Source of the DNA: Strongylocentrotus droebachiensis
Taxonomy: Eukaryota; Echinodermata; Echinoidea; Camarodonta; Strongylocentrotidae
Length of the DNA: 64,000 nucleotides
Direction: 5' to 3'
NCBI GenBank assembly: GCA_035222895.1
Contig: JAVYIG010000402.1
Location: 248,001-312,000 of the forward strand
This document shows positions 57,501-64,000 of the stretch, piece by piece (the stretch's first letter is position 1; each line of letters begins with the position of its first letter). The notes below the pieces were generated by a model. It was not told where the DNA came from, searched no databases, and worked only from the letters and a program-made list of their open reading frames with translations. The position numbers and the translations under genes are program-made.

Positions 57501-60500
57501 AGGAAAAGAAATTGATGAGCTTAAAAATTAAATATAAAAGAATTGAAAAATATAGGCAAAATGTAATGAAACATAATCGAAAAAGGTCTGTACTTCGAAC
57601 AGCAAAAATGTCCGAGTTTGATATTGTACTTGAAGAATTTAGAAAGATAATTTCTCATGGCCCAGAATATGTGTGCTGTGTATGCTTTAAACTTCTCTTT
57701 GATAATCAAGTATTGAAATGTAAAAAGAGTAATTATGAAATTCGGACATGCATAAGTGATGAATATTTGCATGTTTGCAACTCGGAATGCCGGTCAGAAT
57801 GTTTAATAGGCCAGTCAGCCAGATCTTCACTATGGATATGCTTCACTTGTCATAGAAAATTGAAAGCTGGAAAAGTACCTGCAGAAGCAAATATGAACAA
57901 TTTACAATTACATGAAGTTCCACAAGAACTTGCCCATCTGAACAATTTAGAACAGCATTTGGTTGCATTGCATATCCCTTTTATGAAGTTAATGGTTTTG
58001 CCTAAAGGTGGTCAAAATGGAGTCCATGGCCCAGTCGTGTGTGTGCCTTCAGACACTTATGAAACCGTAAATATGTTGCCAAGACCACAGACTGAAGATC
58101 AATTGATCCGTGTTAAACTGAAACGAAAATTGTCGTTCAAAAGTTATTATGAGTACAAATTTGTAGATAAATCTAATTTGCTTAGTGCTCTGCAGTATTT
58201 AAAAGCAAATAATAAGTGGTATTTTGATGTAACAGTAAATGATAAATGGGAAAACTCACTTGAACGAAATGAAAAAGATAATGAAAAGGAAGAAGCAGAA
58301 GAGATCGGTGGCAAAGCTCGCTTAGCAAAATATTGGAAGGAAATGGAAGAACAAATTGATCATATTTTGTCCAAAGACAAAAATGCTAATAAAAACATGG
58401 AAGACAAAAGTGAACTACACCCCCAAAAAGATGATAATGGCACTGAAGACGATTTGGAAGAACGATTATGTGGTATTCAGTTAGACTCGTGTCTCCAGCC
58501 AGTAGATATTGGACAGGAAATATTAGATCAGTATTTTGAAGACATAATATGTTGTGCTCCTTGTGAAGGAAAAAGCCCTGTATCGATTCTACAAGATGAA
58601 AGCAATGAGGCCAAATGTTTCCCAGTATTATTTCCCCAAGGTCAACCAACATTCCATGATAGAAGAGATGAAAAAATAACATTAGGACGTTATCTGCACA
58701 ACCGACTGATGCACGTGGACAACAGATTTGCTCAGAATACAGATTACATCTTTTATGCACAATATATTTATGAAATTCAACAGGTTATATCGCAAGTTTC
58801 TATCGCATTAAGGCAAAGTCAAAACAAAAAAGATGATTCCTCTTCAATAACTGCCTCAGATTTGAAAGATGCAGAGAAAGTTAAAAAAATACTAAAATCA
58901 GACAAGGGCTATAAATTTTTAAAGCAAATTCGTGGAACACCTCCATTCTGGCAAAAGACACAAAAAGATGTTCTCGCAATGGTAAGACAGCTTGGAAAGC
59001 CGACATGGTTTGCTTCTTTCTCATCTGCTGATATGAGATGGCCAGAAATAATGAATTCATTGCTTAGACAAAAAGGAGACACCAGGGAATCAAATGAATT
59101 AGATTATAAAGAAAAATGTAATCTTTTAAGATCGAATCCAGTAACAGTTGCCAGAATGTTTGATAAAAGATTTCACACTTTTATGAAGACAGTAATTTTA
59201 TCTCCAGCTGCACCGATCGGTAAAATAGTTGATTCATTTTGGAGAGTAGAGTATCAAGCTCGAGGTTCCCCTCACATTCATGCCTTGTTCTGGGTTCAAA
59301 ATGCTCCACAGTTGGGTATCGATAAAGATGATGATGTCGTACAATTCGTAGATAAATACATTTCTTGCCAGAAGCCGGATGAAAAGGAAGATCGAGAACT
59401 ACATGAAATAGTAAGCAAGGTCCAACAACACAGTAAGAAACATTCTAAATCTTGCACAAAAACAGGAAAAGCGTGTAGATTTAATTTCCCAAGACCACCA
59501 TCTGAAAAAACATTCATTGTAACACCTGTTGAAGAGATTCCAGCTAAAGATTGTGGGAAAGTGCAAAATAAGGGAAAAGACAATGATCAAATTAAAGCTT
59601 CTAAAAAGATTAAAGATGATGCAGAGAAATTGTTGAAGTCAGTTAAAGATGCATTATCCAATGGAATGGAGTACAACAATGTAAACCATCTCTTTGAAGA
59701 GCTTGGCATTACACAAAATCAATTTGAAAATGCACATAATGAATTAGCATCACAACAAAGTATAATCATCAAGAGACAGATACAAGATGTATGGGTAAAT
59801 CAGTTTAATCCAAGTCTCCTTAGAAGCTGGAATGCCAACATGGATTTGCAGTATGTAACAAATGTATTTGCATGTGTAGCTTATATTGTATCCTACATGT
59901 CAAAAGCTGAACGAGAAATCGGAATGCTATTGAGTCATACACTATCTGAAATGAAGGATGGAAATGAAAACGCAAAGGAAAGCATGAAAAAACTTGGTCA
60001 GGTGTACATGCAAAATCGTGAAGTGTCTGCTCAAGAAAGCGTCTATCGTGTTTGCAGTCTCAAATTGAAAGAATGTTCTAGAAAAGTGGAATTTATTCCT
60101 GTTGGACCAGACCCTGTCAAAATGAGTTTACCATTAAGCGTTATAAAAAGCAGACCAGATAACGATAATGATGATGATGAGAATGTTTGGATGACTAGCA
60201 AGCTCGACAGATACAAAGCTCGACCTAGAAATGCAGAATTCAGTAATATGTGTCTTGCAACGTTTTTTTCTCAGTTTAGAATCTTAACTGCATCCCAAAA
60301 GCCAAGTGCAAGAAGTAAAAATGTCTTTAAATTAGATAATGATCTGGGATATATTCAGAAGCGCACACGTACAGCAGATGCAGTTGTAAGATATCCCCGA
60401 TTTTCACCCATCATTTGTCCTGAAAAATATTATTTGAGCATTTTGCAACTCTTTCTGCCATATTTTGAAGATGAACAATTAAAGCCGCCAACCTTTGAAA

Positions 60501-62878
60501 CACATCAAGAGTTCTATGAGACGGGTTCTGTGAAAATACGTGGATGTGAATTAGAGGAAGTCTGGTCAATTGTGTGTACTAACCGAAAGAAGTTTGAAAT
60601 GAATGCTGATGCAATTGATCATGCACAGGAGCATCTTAACAAATTTGGTCCACACGAAGATGCATGGGGTCTTTTATGTCCGGAAAAGGAAGTAGAACGA
60701 CTTGAACATCCCAAAGAAAATGTAGATGTCGAAGATTGTGATGGAGATCTTGATATCCCGGATTTAAAGCATGAAAAGAAAAAAGATGACTATAGCATCG
60801 AATTTCGATCTGTAAAGATTTCCAAACAGGATGGTCATTCTTTGATGAGGTCTTTGAATGAGAAGCAACAGACTGTTTTTTACAAAATACGACAGTGGTG
60901 TTTAGATAGAGTAAATGGAAAATCGGTCGAACCGTTTCATATTTTTCTAACTGGTGGTGCTGGCACTGGAAAGAGTCATTTGATTAAATGTCTTTACTAT
61001 GAAGCAACACGTATACTAGCCCGAATGTTGCCACATCCCGATGATGTCTCAGTATTGAAAATGGCTCCAACTGGAGTAGCTGCATACAATATCAATGGCC
61101 ATACCATACATAGTATTCTTTCTATTCCAATCAATGCGCAAAGACTGTATCAACCGCTGAGTGATGAGAAAATAAATGTCCTTCGAAATAAGCTGGCTCA
61201 AGTGCAAATTTTGATCATAGATGAAGTATCAATGGTAGATCAAAAGTTGATGTCTTACATTCACGGTCGCCTACGACAAATAAAACAATCACGCGATCAA
61301 ACAGCTTTTGCTGGTGTTTCAGTTATTGCTGTGGGAGACATGTATCAGTTACCTCCAGTTTTTGGAATTCCTTTATATAAAGACACACTCAATGGTGTAT
61401 TGTGGAATGATAATTTCAAGAAAGTAGAACTTGAAGACATTATGAGACAAAAAGACGATACCCAATTCGCTGTTCTCTTAAATAGATTACGTGTAAAAGA
61501 AGGGGATGAGATTCTCTGTGATGAAGACCTAGCAATGCTCAAGTCTTGTGAAACTGGTGAAGAATGTGAAAATGCTCTGCATATCTATTCATGTAACAAT
61601 CAAGTAGATGCTTGGAACAAGAAATTATTGCATAAAAGATGTGCCGATGTGATATGCGTAAAAGCACAAGACATGGACAAAGATGGTAAAAAAGGAAACA
61701 AAATACGAGAAAAACCTTGTACAGGTATGAAAACCCAGCTGCCTCCTTATCTGTGGATTGCAGTTAATGCTAGAGTGATGTTGCTCAAGAACATTGATGT
61801 TAGTAAAGGCCTGACAAATGGATGTTTTGGAAATGTAACGGAAATATTAACGGATCATACAAATTTAAATCCAGTATGCATCAAAGTTAATTTTGAGATG
61901 GCCGATGTTGGTATTCATTCAATCGAAATGTCCCAAGAATCCATTGGTAAGAAATATGTGAGAAAACAATTTCCACTTAAGCTTGCTTATGCTTGTACAA
62001 TACATAAAGTACAAGGTTCGACATTAGAAAAAGCTGTTGTATCATTAAAAAATGTATTTGAATCTGGACAGGCATATGTTGGGCTTAGTCGTGTTACTTC
62101 GCTATCTGGACTTGTGATAGAAAATTTCGATCCTAAGCGTATATACTGTAATCCAGAAATTAAAGATCGCATTGAGATTATGAAGCCGTTTATCGAGAAA
62201 AGCACTTCTGAGGATATTCATGATTATAACTTTTCTTTGATAATGCAAAATGTACAAGGATTAAAACAGCATTTTATCGATTTCAAATCCCAGTGCCAAT
62301 TTGTGAAGGTAGATTTTATTTGCTTGACCGAAACATGGATTAATGATGATGATGTCTGTGATGTTGTTTTAGAAAACTTTCGATTTTATCATCAGCCACG
62401 ATATCTTTCATACTGCAATTCTGGAGTTGGAAATGTACTCAAAGAACAATCGCATGGAGGTGTTGCAATGTATATCAAGAATACATATTCAAGTAGATTA
62501 GACATATCTGTTGACAACTTAGAGTTTATTGCAATTCTTGTCACCAATCCAGTTTCTGTTGTGATTTCAGTTGTCTATCGACCTCCATCATATAGTATCA
62601 AATCATTCTGTGAATCATTAGACAATTTGCTAGATGCATTACACAAAAGAAGCATTAGATGTATTGTGATGGGAGATTTTAACGAGGATTTGCTTAAAGG
62701 TTCTTCACAGGTAAACAAGCTAATGTGTAATAAAGGTTACAAACAGCATGTTGTTAATGCTACTACTGAGAAGGGAACATTGATAGATCATGTGTACAGC
62801 AAGGGACTAGATTTATTGGAAACAGAGGTCATCCCTACATATTATAGTTACCATGAAGCTGTTAAGATTGCATTTTAA
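51566..62878 (+). CDS. Giant Helitron/Helentron Rep-helicase with OTU, C76-like and endonuclease domains
   Basis: 3770 codons, uninterrupted. The frame is open from upstream, but the first ATG is at 51566. Domains by residue: PHD-like finger C18/C21/C34/C37/H42/C45/C63/C65; degenerate cysteine-protease-like domain (C302, D410-x-H412); four 21-aa repeats (517-600); OTU protease (GDGNCFFRA, D930, C933, H1049); second cysteine-protease-like domain (Q1203, C1216, D1345-x-H1347); Lys-rich repeats (1766-1975); Helitron zinc-finger region resembling DUF6570 (about 2033-2230); Rep with GSPHIHALFW (H2570, H2572) and AYIVSYMSK (Y2773, Y2777); PIF1-like helicase with GGAGTGKS (K3136), LIIDEVSM (D3219, E3220) and YVGLSR; endonuclease/exonuclease/phosphatase domain (about 3558-3770: LTETW E3589, MGDFN D3704/N3706). 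It would nick, unwind and roll-circle-replicate its own DNA. At 3770 residues it is longer than common Helitron proteins. All core catalytic motifs are intact. Confidence 0.92.
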   Translation: MKVSDRNTERHVEETLECYICGKDLDGKENEVKCESCPNSYHVACMNISCEDKFSDITLVWICLCGDNNISVRMFDHLGIPIDVNQYECISPEHEIMEEPDGTPDECFTSREIERSRRGRFTKMKRYVNKGHKRSISPKETNTKKRRNERYVDDCKNTSTCDQSENVENAVGKEKESGSRWDSIRSRKAKRLEKRQGMISVDNKYRHEDECSHENKREKGVTYIGKAMKHLYRKSNRKIKVPSTENQSKMTQDNEKSKTSVSSTKKQIEVPEISENDLKVTRTGTVSHEETNMCEDGNDEHCLKSNEMAMLYSKQKSPSEWSSSDLDALVTCSIDMLSASPDDVSESICKKGDGTSLGEPKTGPITKYAHPDSLVNTLEESLKNCDGCLMNFGKQTFLIMSHETGYYIFDAHSRSRKGCQSKQGKSILMHTKTWLGIYTYCIQLLNSMKLSCEETYKLTQVTVAHRSSTDALKHTIPTDTISQDKVDESLMVIQTEDRSVSKPESSQDKVHVTLNWKVQAEPTKPTDEIDVDLKSYRKVQAKPTKPTDEIDVDLKSYRKVQAKPTKPTDEIDVDLKSYRKVQAKPTKPTDEIAVDLKSYRVHAGGKNQKKGKARNKKGQFTKAKKVHDGNNSSDKSEIRFDKDEGIELAVNNEKLDTKKSMNAGENDENSDQHIYNIKDDKGSDGVVQADSKNNLLKLNFDENRKIEIDNDSGSDIHIPVKRSCARTCIESDTDTSPGYDIFDRSVSPERNMPLNVCDRPKDMPRNEQVDNVCESVLKNDDMMTIDLTYVSDGLEEDAMFDNELKNKSFDTGKHDSDNDTDMSLNDHAHSRNPLESSSDSNIKDEDIEKAIDVNMYTCTDETETEVEFVADLGLRDRPDKDFKFVPLQNNDKQNICSKLNIRYIGKGCDSRLDRNSCIGVPLQSKQITGDGNCFFRAISYVISGTEGNHAILRNATVKHLLQTKDMFSNTLRQEYRTVREYVLKRRIKEDGTWATDTEISALANLIDTDIYSYNDQVPCWQLFSAKKPGRINIVTSDKGIYILYTGNVHFNVVESVDFVNFNSLEQTRTTKEDRTSKRTLPCPSIQADVKVKHVFKKCRSKCQIEEEIDEVVDKSPETFQNHVDPKGKKRRLTLETGTINHDERKGTANLFHMTYEQCASNQSESVVHNERNTKDETLESDHKDKCTRVDTQRTLVAQGTFNQGDTRFGDLSGKQCVTNSLSALLYSKVKNANDWKSTDLDRILNNGNELYCYIRQSTSLDNEYLLISDLFEYLDAYNELFNIVCREPVTGLLDGDELILAQSLSMTLKQALEKELCTDSDACFVTFARSTFIVLSGQDGFFIFDSHSRSSRGFLICNGHSVVLSTPSWQGVYKHCMRLAKTMGCPLHTEYEVTSVCAKATSGKNETLKGYPQLQGFVCSPIPSSNMHSESQSGSSGCSIHCESFDEVQRLDESVSPLKMIDNPNVFLFPEKANETIIHDVHYNGQQLKLKSVTIDLTKLKESQLNDSCLLNGNDSINTEYENEQKGDSKNCTKSGNNSDRLNLVNKVQNSNSILSKKRKWSNLESDAKVDVDLGKEIRKTKLVKMNENENLRVDASECVDSHDELIIIGEVHVRNVDHGKKKRKNKQSSNQIRKCRRQQMREKRALAKDEIIKKKEKCIHNAQMKKKKMKNKYQNDLTYKIEKINEVKQRQKEMYEEYSNFRNIQLNIMKTKYHFDSRYKKKILYGNKQKYLRNEGFKENVKTAMRIKMKNNYWNDELFKQMHKSRIRSKYQHDELFKRMHKSRIRSKYQHDELFKRMHKSRIRSKYQHDELFKRMHKSRIRSKYQHDELFKRMHKSRIRSKYQHDELFKRMHKSKLRSKYLNSEHFKKKQQDIMKKRMKELYRNDEHFKKKQQDIMKKRIKELYRNDEHFKEKQQDIMKKQMKKLYRNDEHFKEKQQDIMKKQMKKLYRNDEHFKEKQQDIMKKQMKKLYRNDQQFKEKKLMSLKIKYKRIEKYRQNVMKHNRKRSVLRTAKMSEFDIVLEEFRKIISHGPEYVCCVCFKLLFDNQVLKCKKSNYEIRTCISDEYLHVCNSECRSECLIGQSARSSLWICFTCHRKLKAGKVPAEANMNNLQLHEVPQELAHLNNLEQHLVALHIPFMKLMVLPKGGQNGVHGPVVCVPSDTYETVNMLPRPQTEDQLIRVKLKRKLSFKSYYEYKFVDKSNLLSALQYLKANNKWYFDVTVNDKWENSLERNEKDNEKEEAEEIGGKARLAKYWKEMEEQIDHILSKDKNANKNMEDKSELHPQKDDNGTEDDLEERLCGIQLDSCLQPVDIGQEILDQYFEDIICCAPCEGKSPVSILQDESNEAKCFPVLFPQGQPTFHDRRDEKITLGRYLHNRLMHVDNRFAQNTDYIFYAQYIYEIQQVISQVSIALRQSQNKKDDSSSITASDLKDAEKVKKILKSDKGYKFLKQIRGTPPFWQKTQKDVLAMVRQLGKPTWFASFSSADMRWPEIMNSLLRQKGDTRESNELDYKEKCNLLRSNPVTVARMFDKRFHTFMKTVILSPAAPIGKIVDSFWRVEYQARGSPHIHALFWVQNAPQLGIDKDDDVVQFVDKYISCQKPDEKEDRELHEIVSKVQQHSKKHSKSCTKTGKACRFNFPRPPSEKTFIVTPVEEIPAKDCGKVQNKGKDNDQIKASKKIKDDAEKLLKSVKDALSNGMEYNNVNHLFEELGITQNQFENAHNELASQQSIIIKRQIQDVWVNQFNPSLLRSWNANMDLQYVTNVFACVAYIVSYMSKAEREIGMLLSHTLSEMKDGNENAKESMKKLGQVYMQNREVSAQESVYRVCSLKLKECSRKVEFIPVGPDPVKMSLPLSVIKSRPDNDNDDDENVWMTSKLDRYKARPRNAEFSNMCLATFFSQFRILTASQKPSARSKNVFKLDNDLGYIQKRTRTADAVVRYPRFSPIICPEKYYLSILQLFLPYFEDEQLKPPTFETHQEFYETGSVKIRGCELEEVWSIVCTNRKKFEMNADAIDHAQEHLNKFGPHEDAWGLLCPEKEVERLEHPKENVDVEDCDGDLDIPDLKHEKKKDDYSIEFRSVKISKQDGHSLMRSLNEKQQTVFYKIRQWCLDRVNGKSVEPFHIFLTGGAGTGKSHLIKCLYYEATRILARMLPHPDDVSVLKMAPTGVAAYNINGHTIHSILSIPINAQRLYQPLSDEKINVLRNKLAQVQILIIDEVSMVDQKLMSYIHGRLRQIKQSRDQTAFAGVSVIAVGDMYQLPPVFGIPLYKDTLNGVLWNDNFKKVELEDIMRQKDDTQFAVLLNRLRVKEGDEILCDEDLAMLKSCETGEECENALHIYSCNNQVDAWNKKLLHKRCADVICVKAQDMDKDGKKGNKIREKPCTGMKTQLPPYLWIAVNARVMLLKNIDVSKGLTNGCFGNVTEILTDHTNLNPVCIKVNFEMADVGIHSIEMSQESIGKKYVRKQFPLKLAYACTIHKVQGSTLEKAVVSLKNVFESGQAYVGLSRVTSLSGLVIENFDPKRIYCNPEIKDRIEIMKPFIEKSTSEDIHDYNFSLIMQNVQGLKQHFIDFKSQCQFVKVDFICLTETWINDDDVCDVVLENFRFYHQPRYLSYCNSGVGNVLKEQSHGGVAMYIKNTYSSRLDISVDNLEFIAILVTNPVSVVISVVYRPPSYSIKSFCESLDNLLDALHKRSIRCIVMGDFNEDLLKGSSQVNKLMCNKGYKQHVVNATTEKGTLIDHVYSKGLDLLETEVIPTYYSYHEAVKIAF
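53114..53365 (+). repeat. In-frame 63-bp repeat, four copies
   Basis: Encodes KVQAKPTKPTDEIDVDLKSY plus Arg, 21 residues per copy, nearly identical at the DNA level (starts 53114, 53177, 53240, 53303). It forms a charged linker between the first protease-like domain and a Lys-rich stretch. Copy number is likely to vary. Confidence 0.9.
56861..57130 (+). repeat. In-frame 54-bp repeat, five copies
   Basis: Encodes SRIRSKYQHDELFKRMHK, 18 residues, with diverged half-copies on both sides. Basic and probably helical; candidate nucleic-acid-binding or coiled-coil region between the protease-like and Rep parts of the transposase. Confidence 0.9.
57161..57490 (+). repeat. In-frame 66-bp repeat, five copies
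   Basis: Encodes EHFKEKQQDIMKKQMKKLYR plus ND, 22 residues. It directly follows the 54-bp series and shares the pattern of a Phe-Lys pair and a Tyr every repeat, so the two series may derive from one ancestral helical repeat. Confidence 0.9.
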
Positions 62879-62899
62879 TATTTGTAGTAAAACGGGAGG

Positions 62900-62905
62900 A
62901 ATAAA
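62900..62905 (+). terminator. Polyadenylation signal of the transposase
   Basis: AATAAA begins 22 bp after the TAA at 62876-62878. A very short 3' untranslated region is plausible for a compact mobile element. Confidence 0.5.
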
Positions 62906-64000
62906 AGAGTAATTTCATAATATTTTTGTTGATAAATAACATTTTCATTTACCATTTCTTCATTCTTGCAAAAATGAAAATGAATATTACTCCTTCTTAA
63001 AATTCATGAGAGTTGTGCATATTTTGTTTAGGCTTACCTTACACTTATCAATGATACCATCTGCCATGGACATCACATTGAAAGCATGTTGTAAACTTGG
63101 TAAAATCTTTTTTAAGGTGGTGTGTGTTGAAAGATTTATGTGTTGTCACTCCTTGCCTTTCAAACCTTAGTGTTTTTAAACATCACTCACATCATGAAAT
63201 GTACATGTATTTTTAACTTTTAGATGCAATTTTACAAATCTAAAACAATGGTACACATTTATAATAGATGGATAACAAGATCATACATCCATGCTTTTCT
63301 TTTTCAGTTTAATGATTGTCGACCTGATCAGTATATCAAAGTTGGATCATTCCATGAACCTTGCTAAGTGCTCATATTTCAACTGGGTTGGAGTAGGAGA
63401 CAGCGTACATGGCAACCATCTCTCTGAAGAAGACACTCAAATCAGAGATCAAGCTTGAACGTGACAATAAGACATGCAAGTATTAAAGTAAAGAAGAAGA
63501 TGGTTTATGATAATGAATGAATATTATCATCGGGATGTAATGCTGGAATGTTATTCTCTGAAAGATGATTTGTTTGGTAGTGATAATGTTTTAGTAATAG
63601 GTTATTCACTATGATGTAAGTTGTTCTGATTTAATGAAAATTGGAGGGTTATAATGTCTCATTGATAACAATGAGTATGATAGTGATGATTAGGATTAAA
63701 TGAATGTTATACTATCAATGATGTTCACATAATACTTAACCCTTTCTGTACTGACTTGGGGGGGGGGGGCGTTGATATTTGAAAATGCAAAGGTAAATTT
63801 GCATAACTTATCAATACGCAAATTTCATCATTTTATTTTTTTAAATATGTATTATATTGTTTTTTATTTTTTATATCTCGAGGGCTTAAAGCCAGAACTG
63901 TCTATGTCCATTTTGGGTGAAATTGAGTTAAGTCCACCAAATTACTGTATATTCATTTAGGTTTGTGTGCCAGAACTGTCTATGTCCCATGTGTGTCCAT
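62906..64000. other. Region after the transposase, no gene supported
   Basis: AT-rich. No second coding frame and no hairpin followed by CTAG was found, so the right end of the large element is either outside the window or not of the CTAG type. A G run lies at about 63758-63768. 'gccagaactgtctatgtcca' occurs twice (about 63890 and 63970), the start of a possible repeat cut by the window edge. Confidence 0.45.

Noticed and set aside
50545-62878. Direct origin of the 16.7-40.3-kb array from the large Helitron in the same window
   Set aside because: I found no shared terminal hairpin or unit sequence near 50-51.5 kb or after 62.9 kb, so the link cannot be supported from sequence here.

Overview
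The window is animal (metazoan) genomic DNA, AT-rich and intron-rich. A marine deuterostome, most likely an echinoderm, is my best guess. The reasons are a reeler-domain plus sushi-domain secreted protein gene with long introns, short Helitron-like repeats with a GCCTCCG/CGGAGGC 5' hairpin and a CTAG end, and a Helitron with OTU and endonuclease domains. The species assignment is inference; no bacterial operon, CRISPR array or rRNA is present.

Layout. 1-3241: intergenic, no gene seen. 3242-16488 (+): exons of one host gene, with signal peptide and reeler domain (three exons), a mucin-like Thr/Pro stalk (five usable exons and one decayed copy, made by tandem exon duplication), two six-cysteine sushi exons and one further cysteine-containing exon. 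Every junction from exon 3 onward that I could phase is phase 1. Its introns hold a TTAA-flanked foldback transposon (4400-5097) and a GC-rich terminal-inverted-repeat transposon (14677-15594). 16683-40290: a 23.6-kb head-to-tail array of about 14 units of 1.35-1.8 kb in two subfamilies (A and B), each unit with a 5' hairpin, an (ATG)n tract and a 3' hairpin, and about 30 perfect TGACGTCA sites in all. A nearly complete RTE-clade LINE with an open 957-codon frame sits in unit 6 with an 11-bp target duplication, and a tRNA-like sequence sits in unit 10. 40291-50500: mixed repeats around a duplicated 81-nt RGG-box exon, with two short Helitron-like elements, tandem segmental duplications and a TA-flanked MITE.

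51566-62878 (+): one uninterrupted frame of 3770 codons from the first ATG, encoding a giant Helitron/Helentron transposase. Order: PHD-like finger, degenerate cysteine-protease-like domain, 21-aa repeats, OTU protease, a second and better conserved cysteine-protease-like domain resembling the herpesvirus tegument deubiquitinase (C76) pattern, lysine-rich 18-aa and 22-aa repeats, a Helitron zinc-finger region, Rep (HUH plus two tyrosines), PIF1-type helicase and a C-terminal endonuclease/exonuclease/phosphatase domain. A 71-bp minisatellite precedes it and an AATAAA lies 22 bp after its stop. 62906-64000 has no gene I can support.

The most interesting items are the transposase with three protease-like modules and the Helitron-like tandem array. 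I see no shared terminal sequence linking the two, so a donor/parasite relation between them is only a hypothesis.
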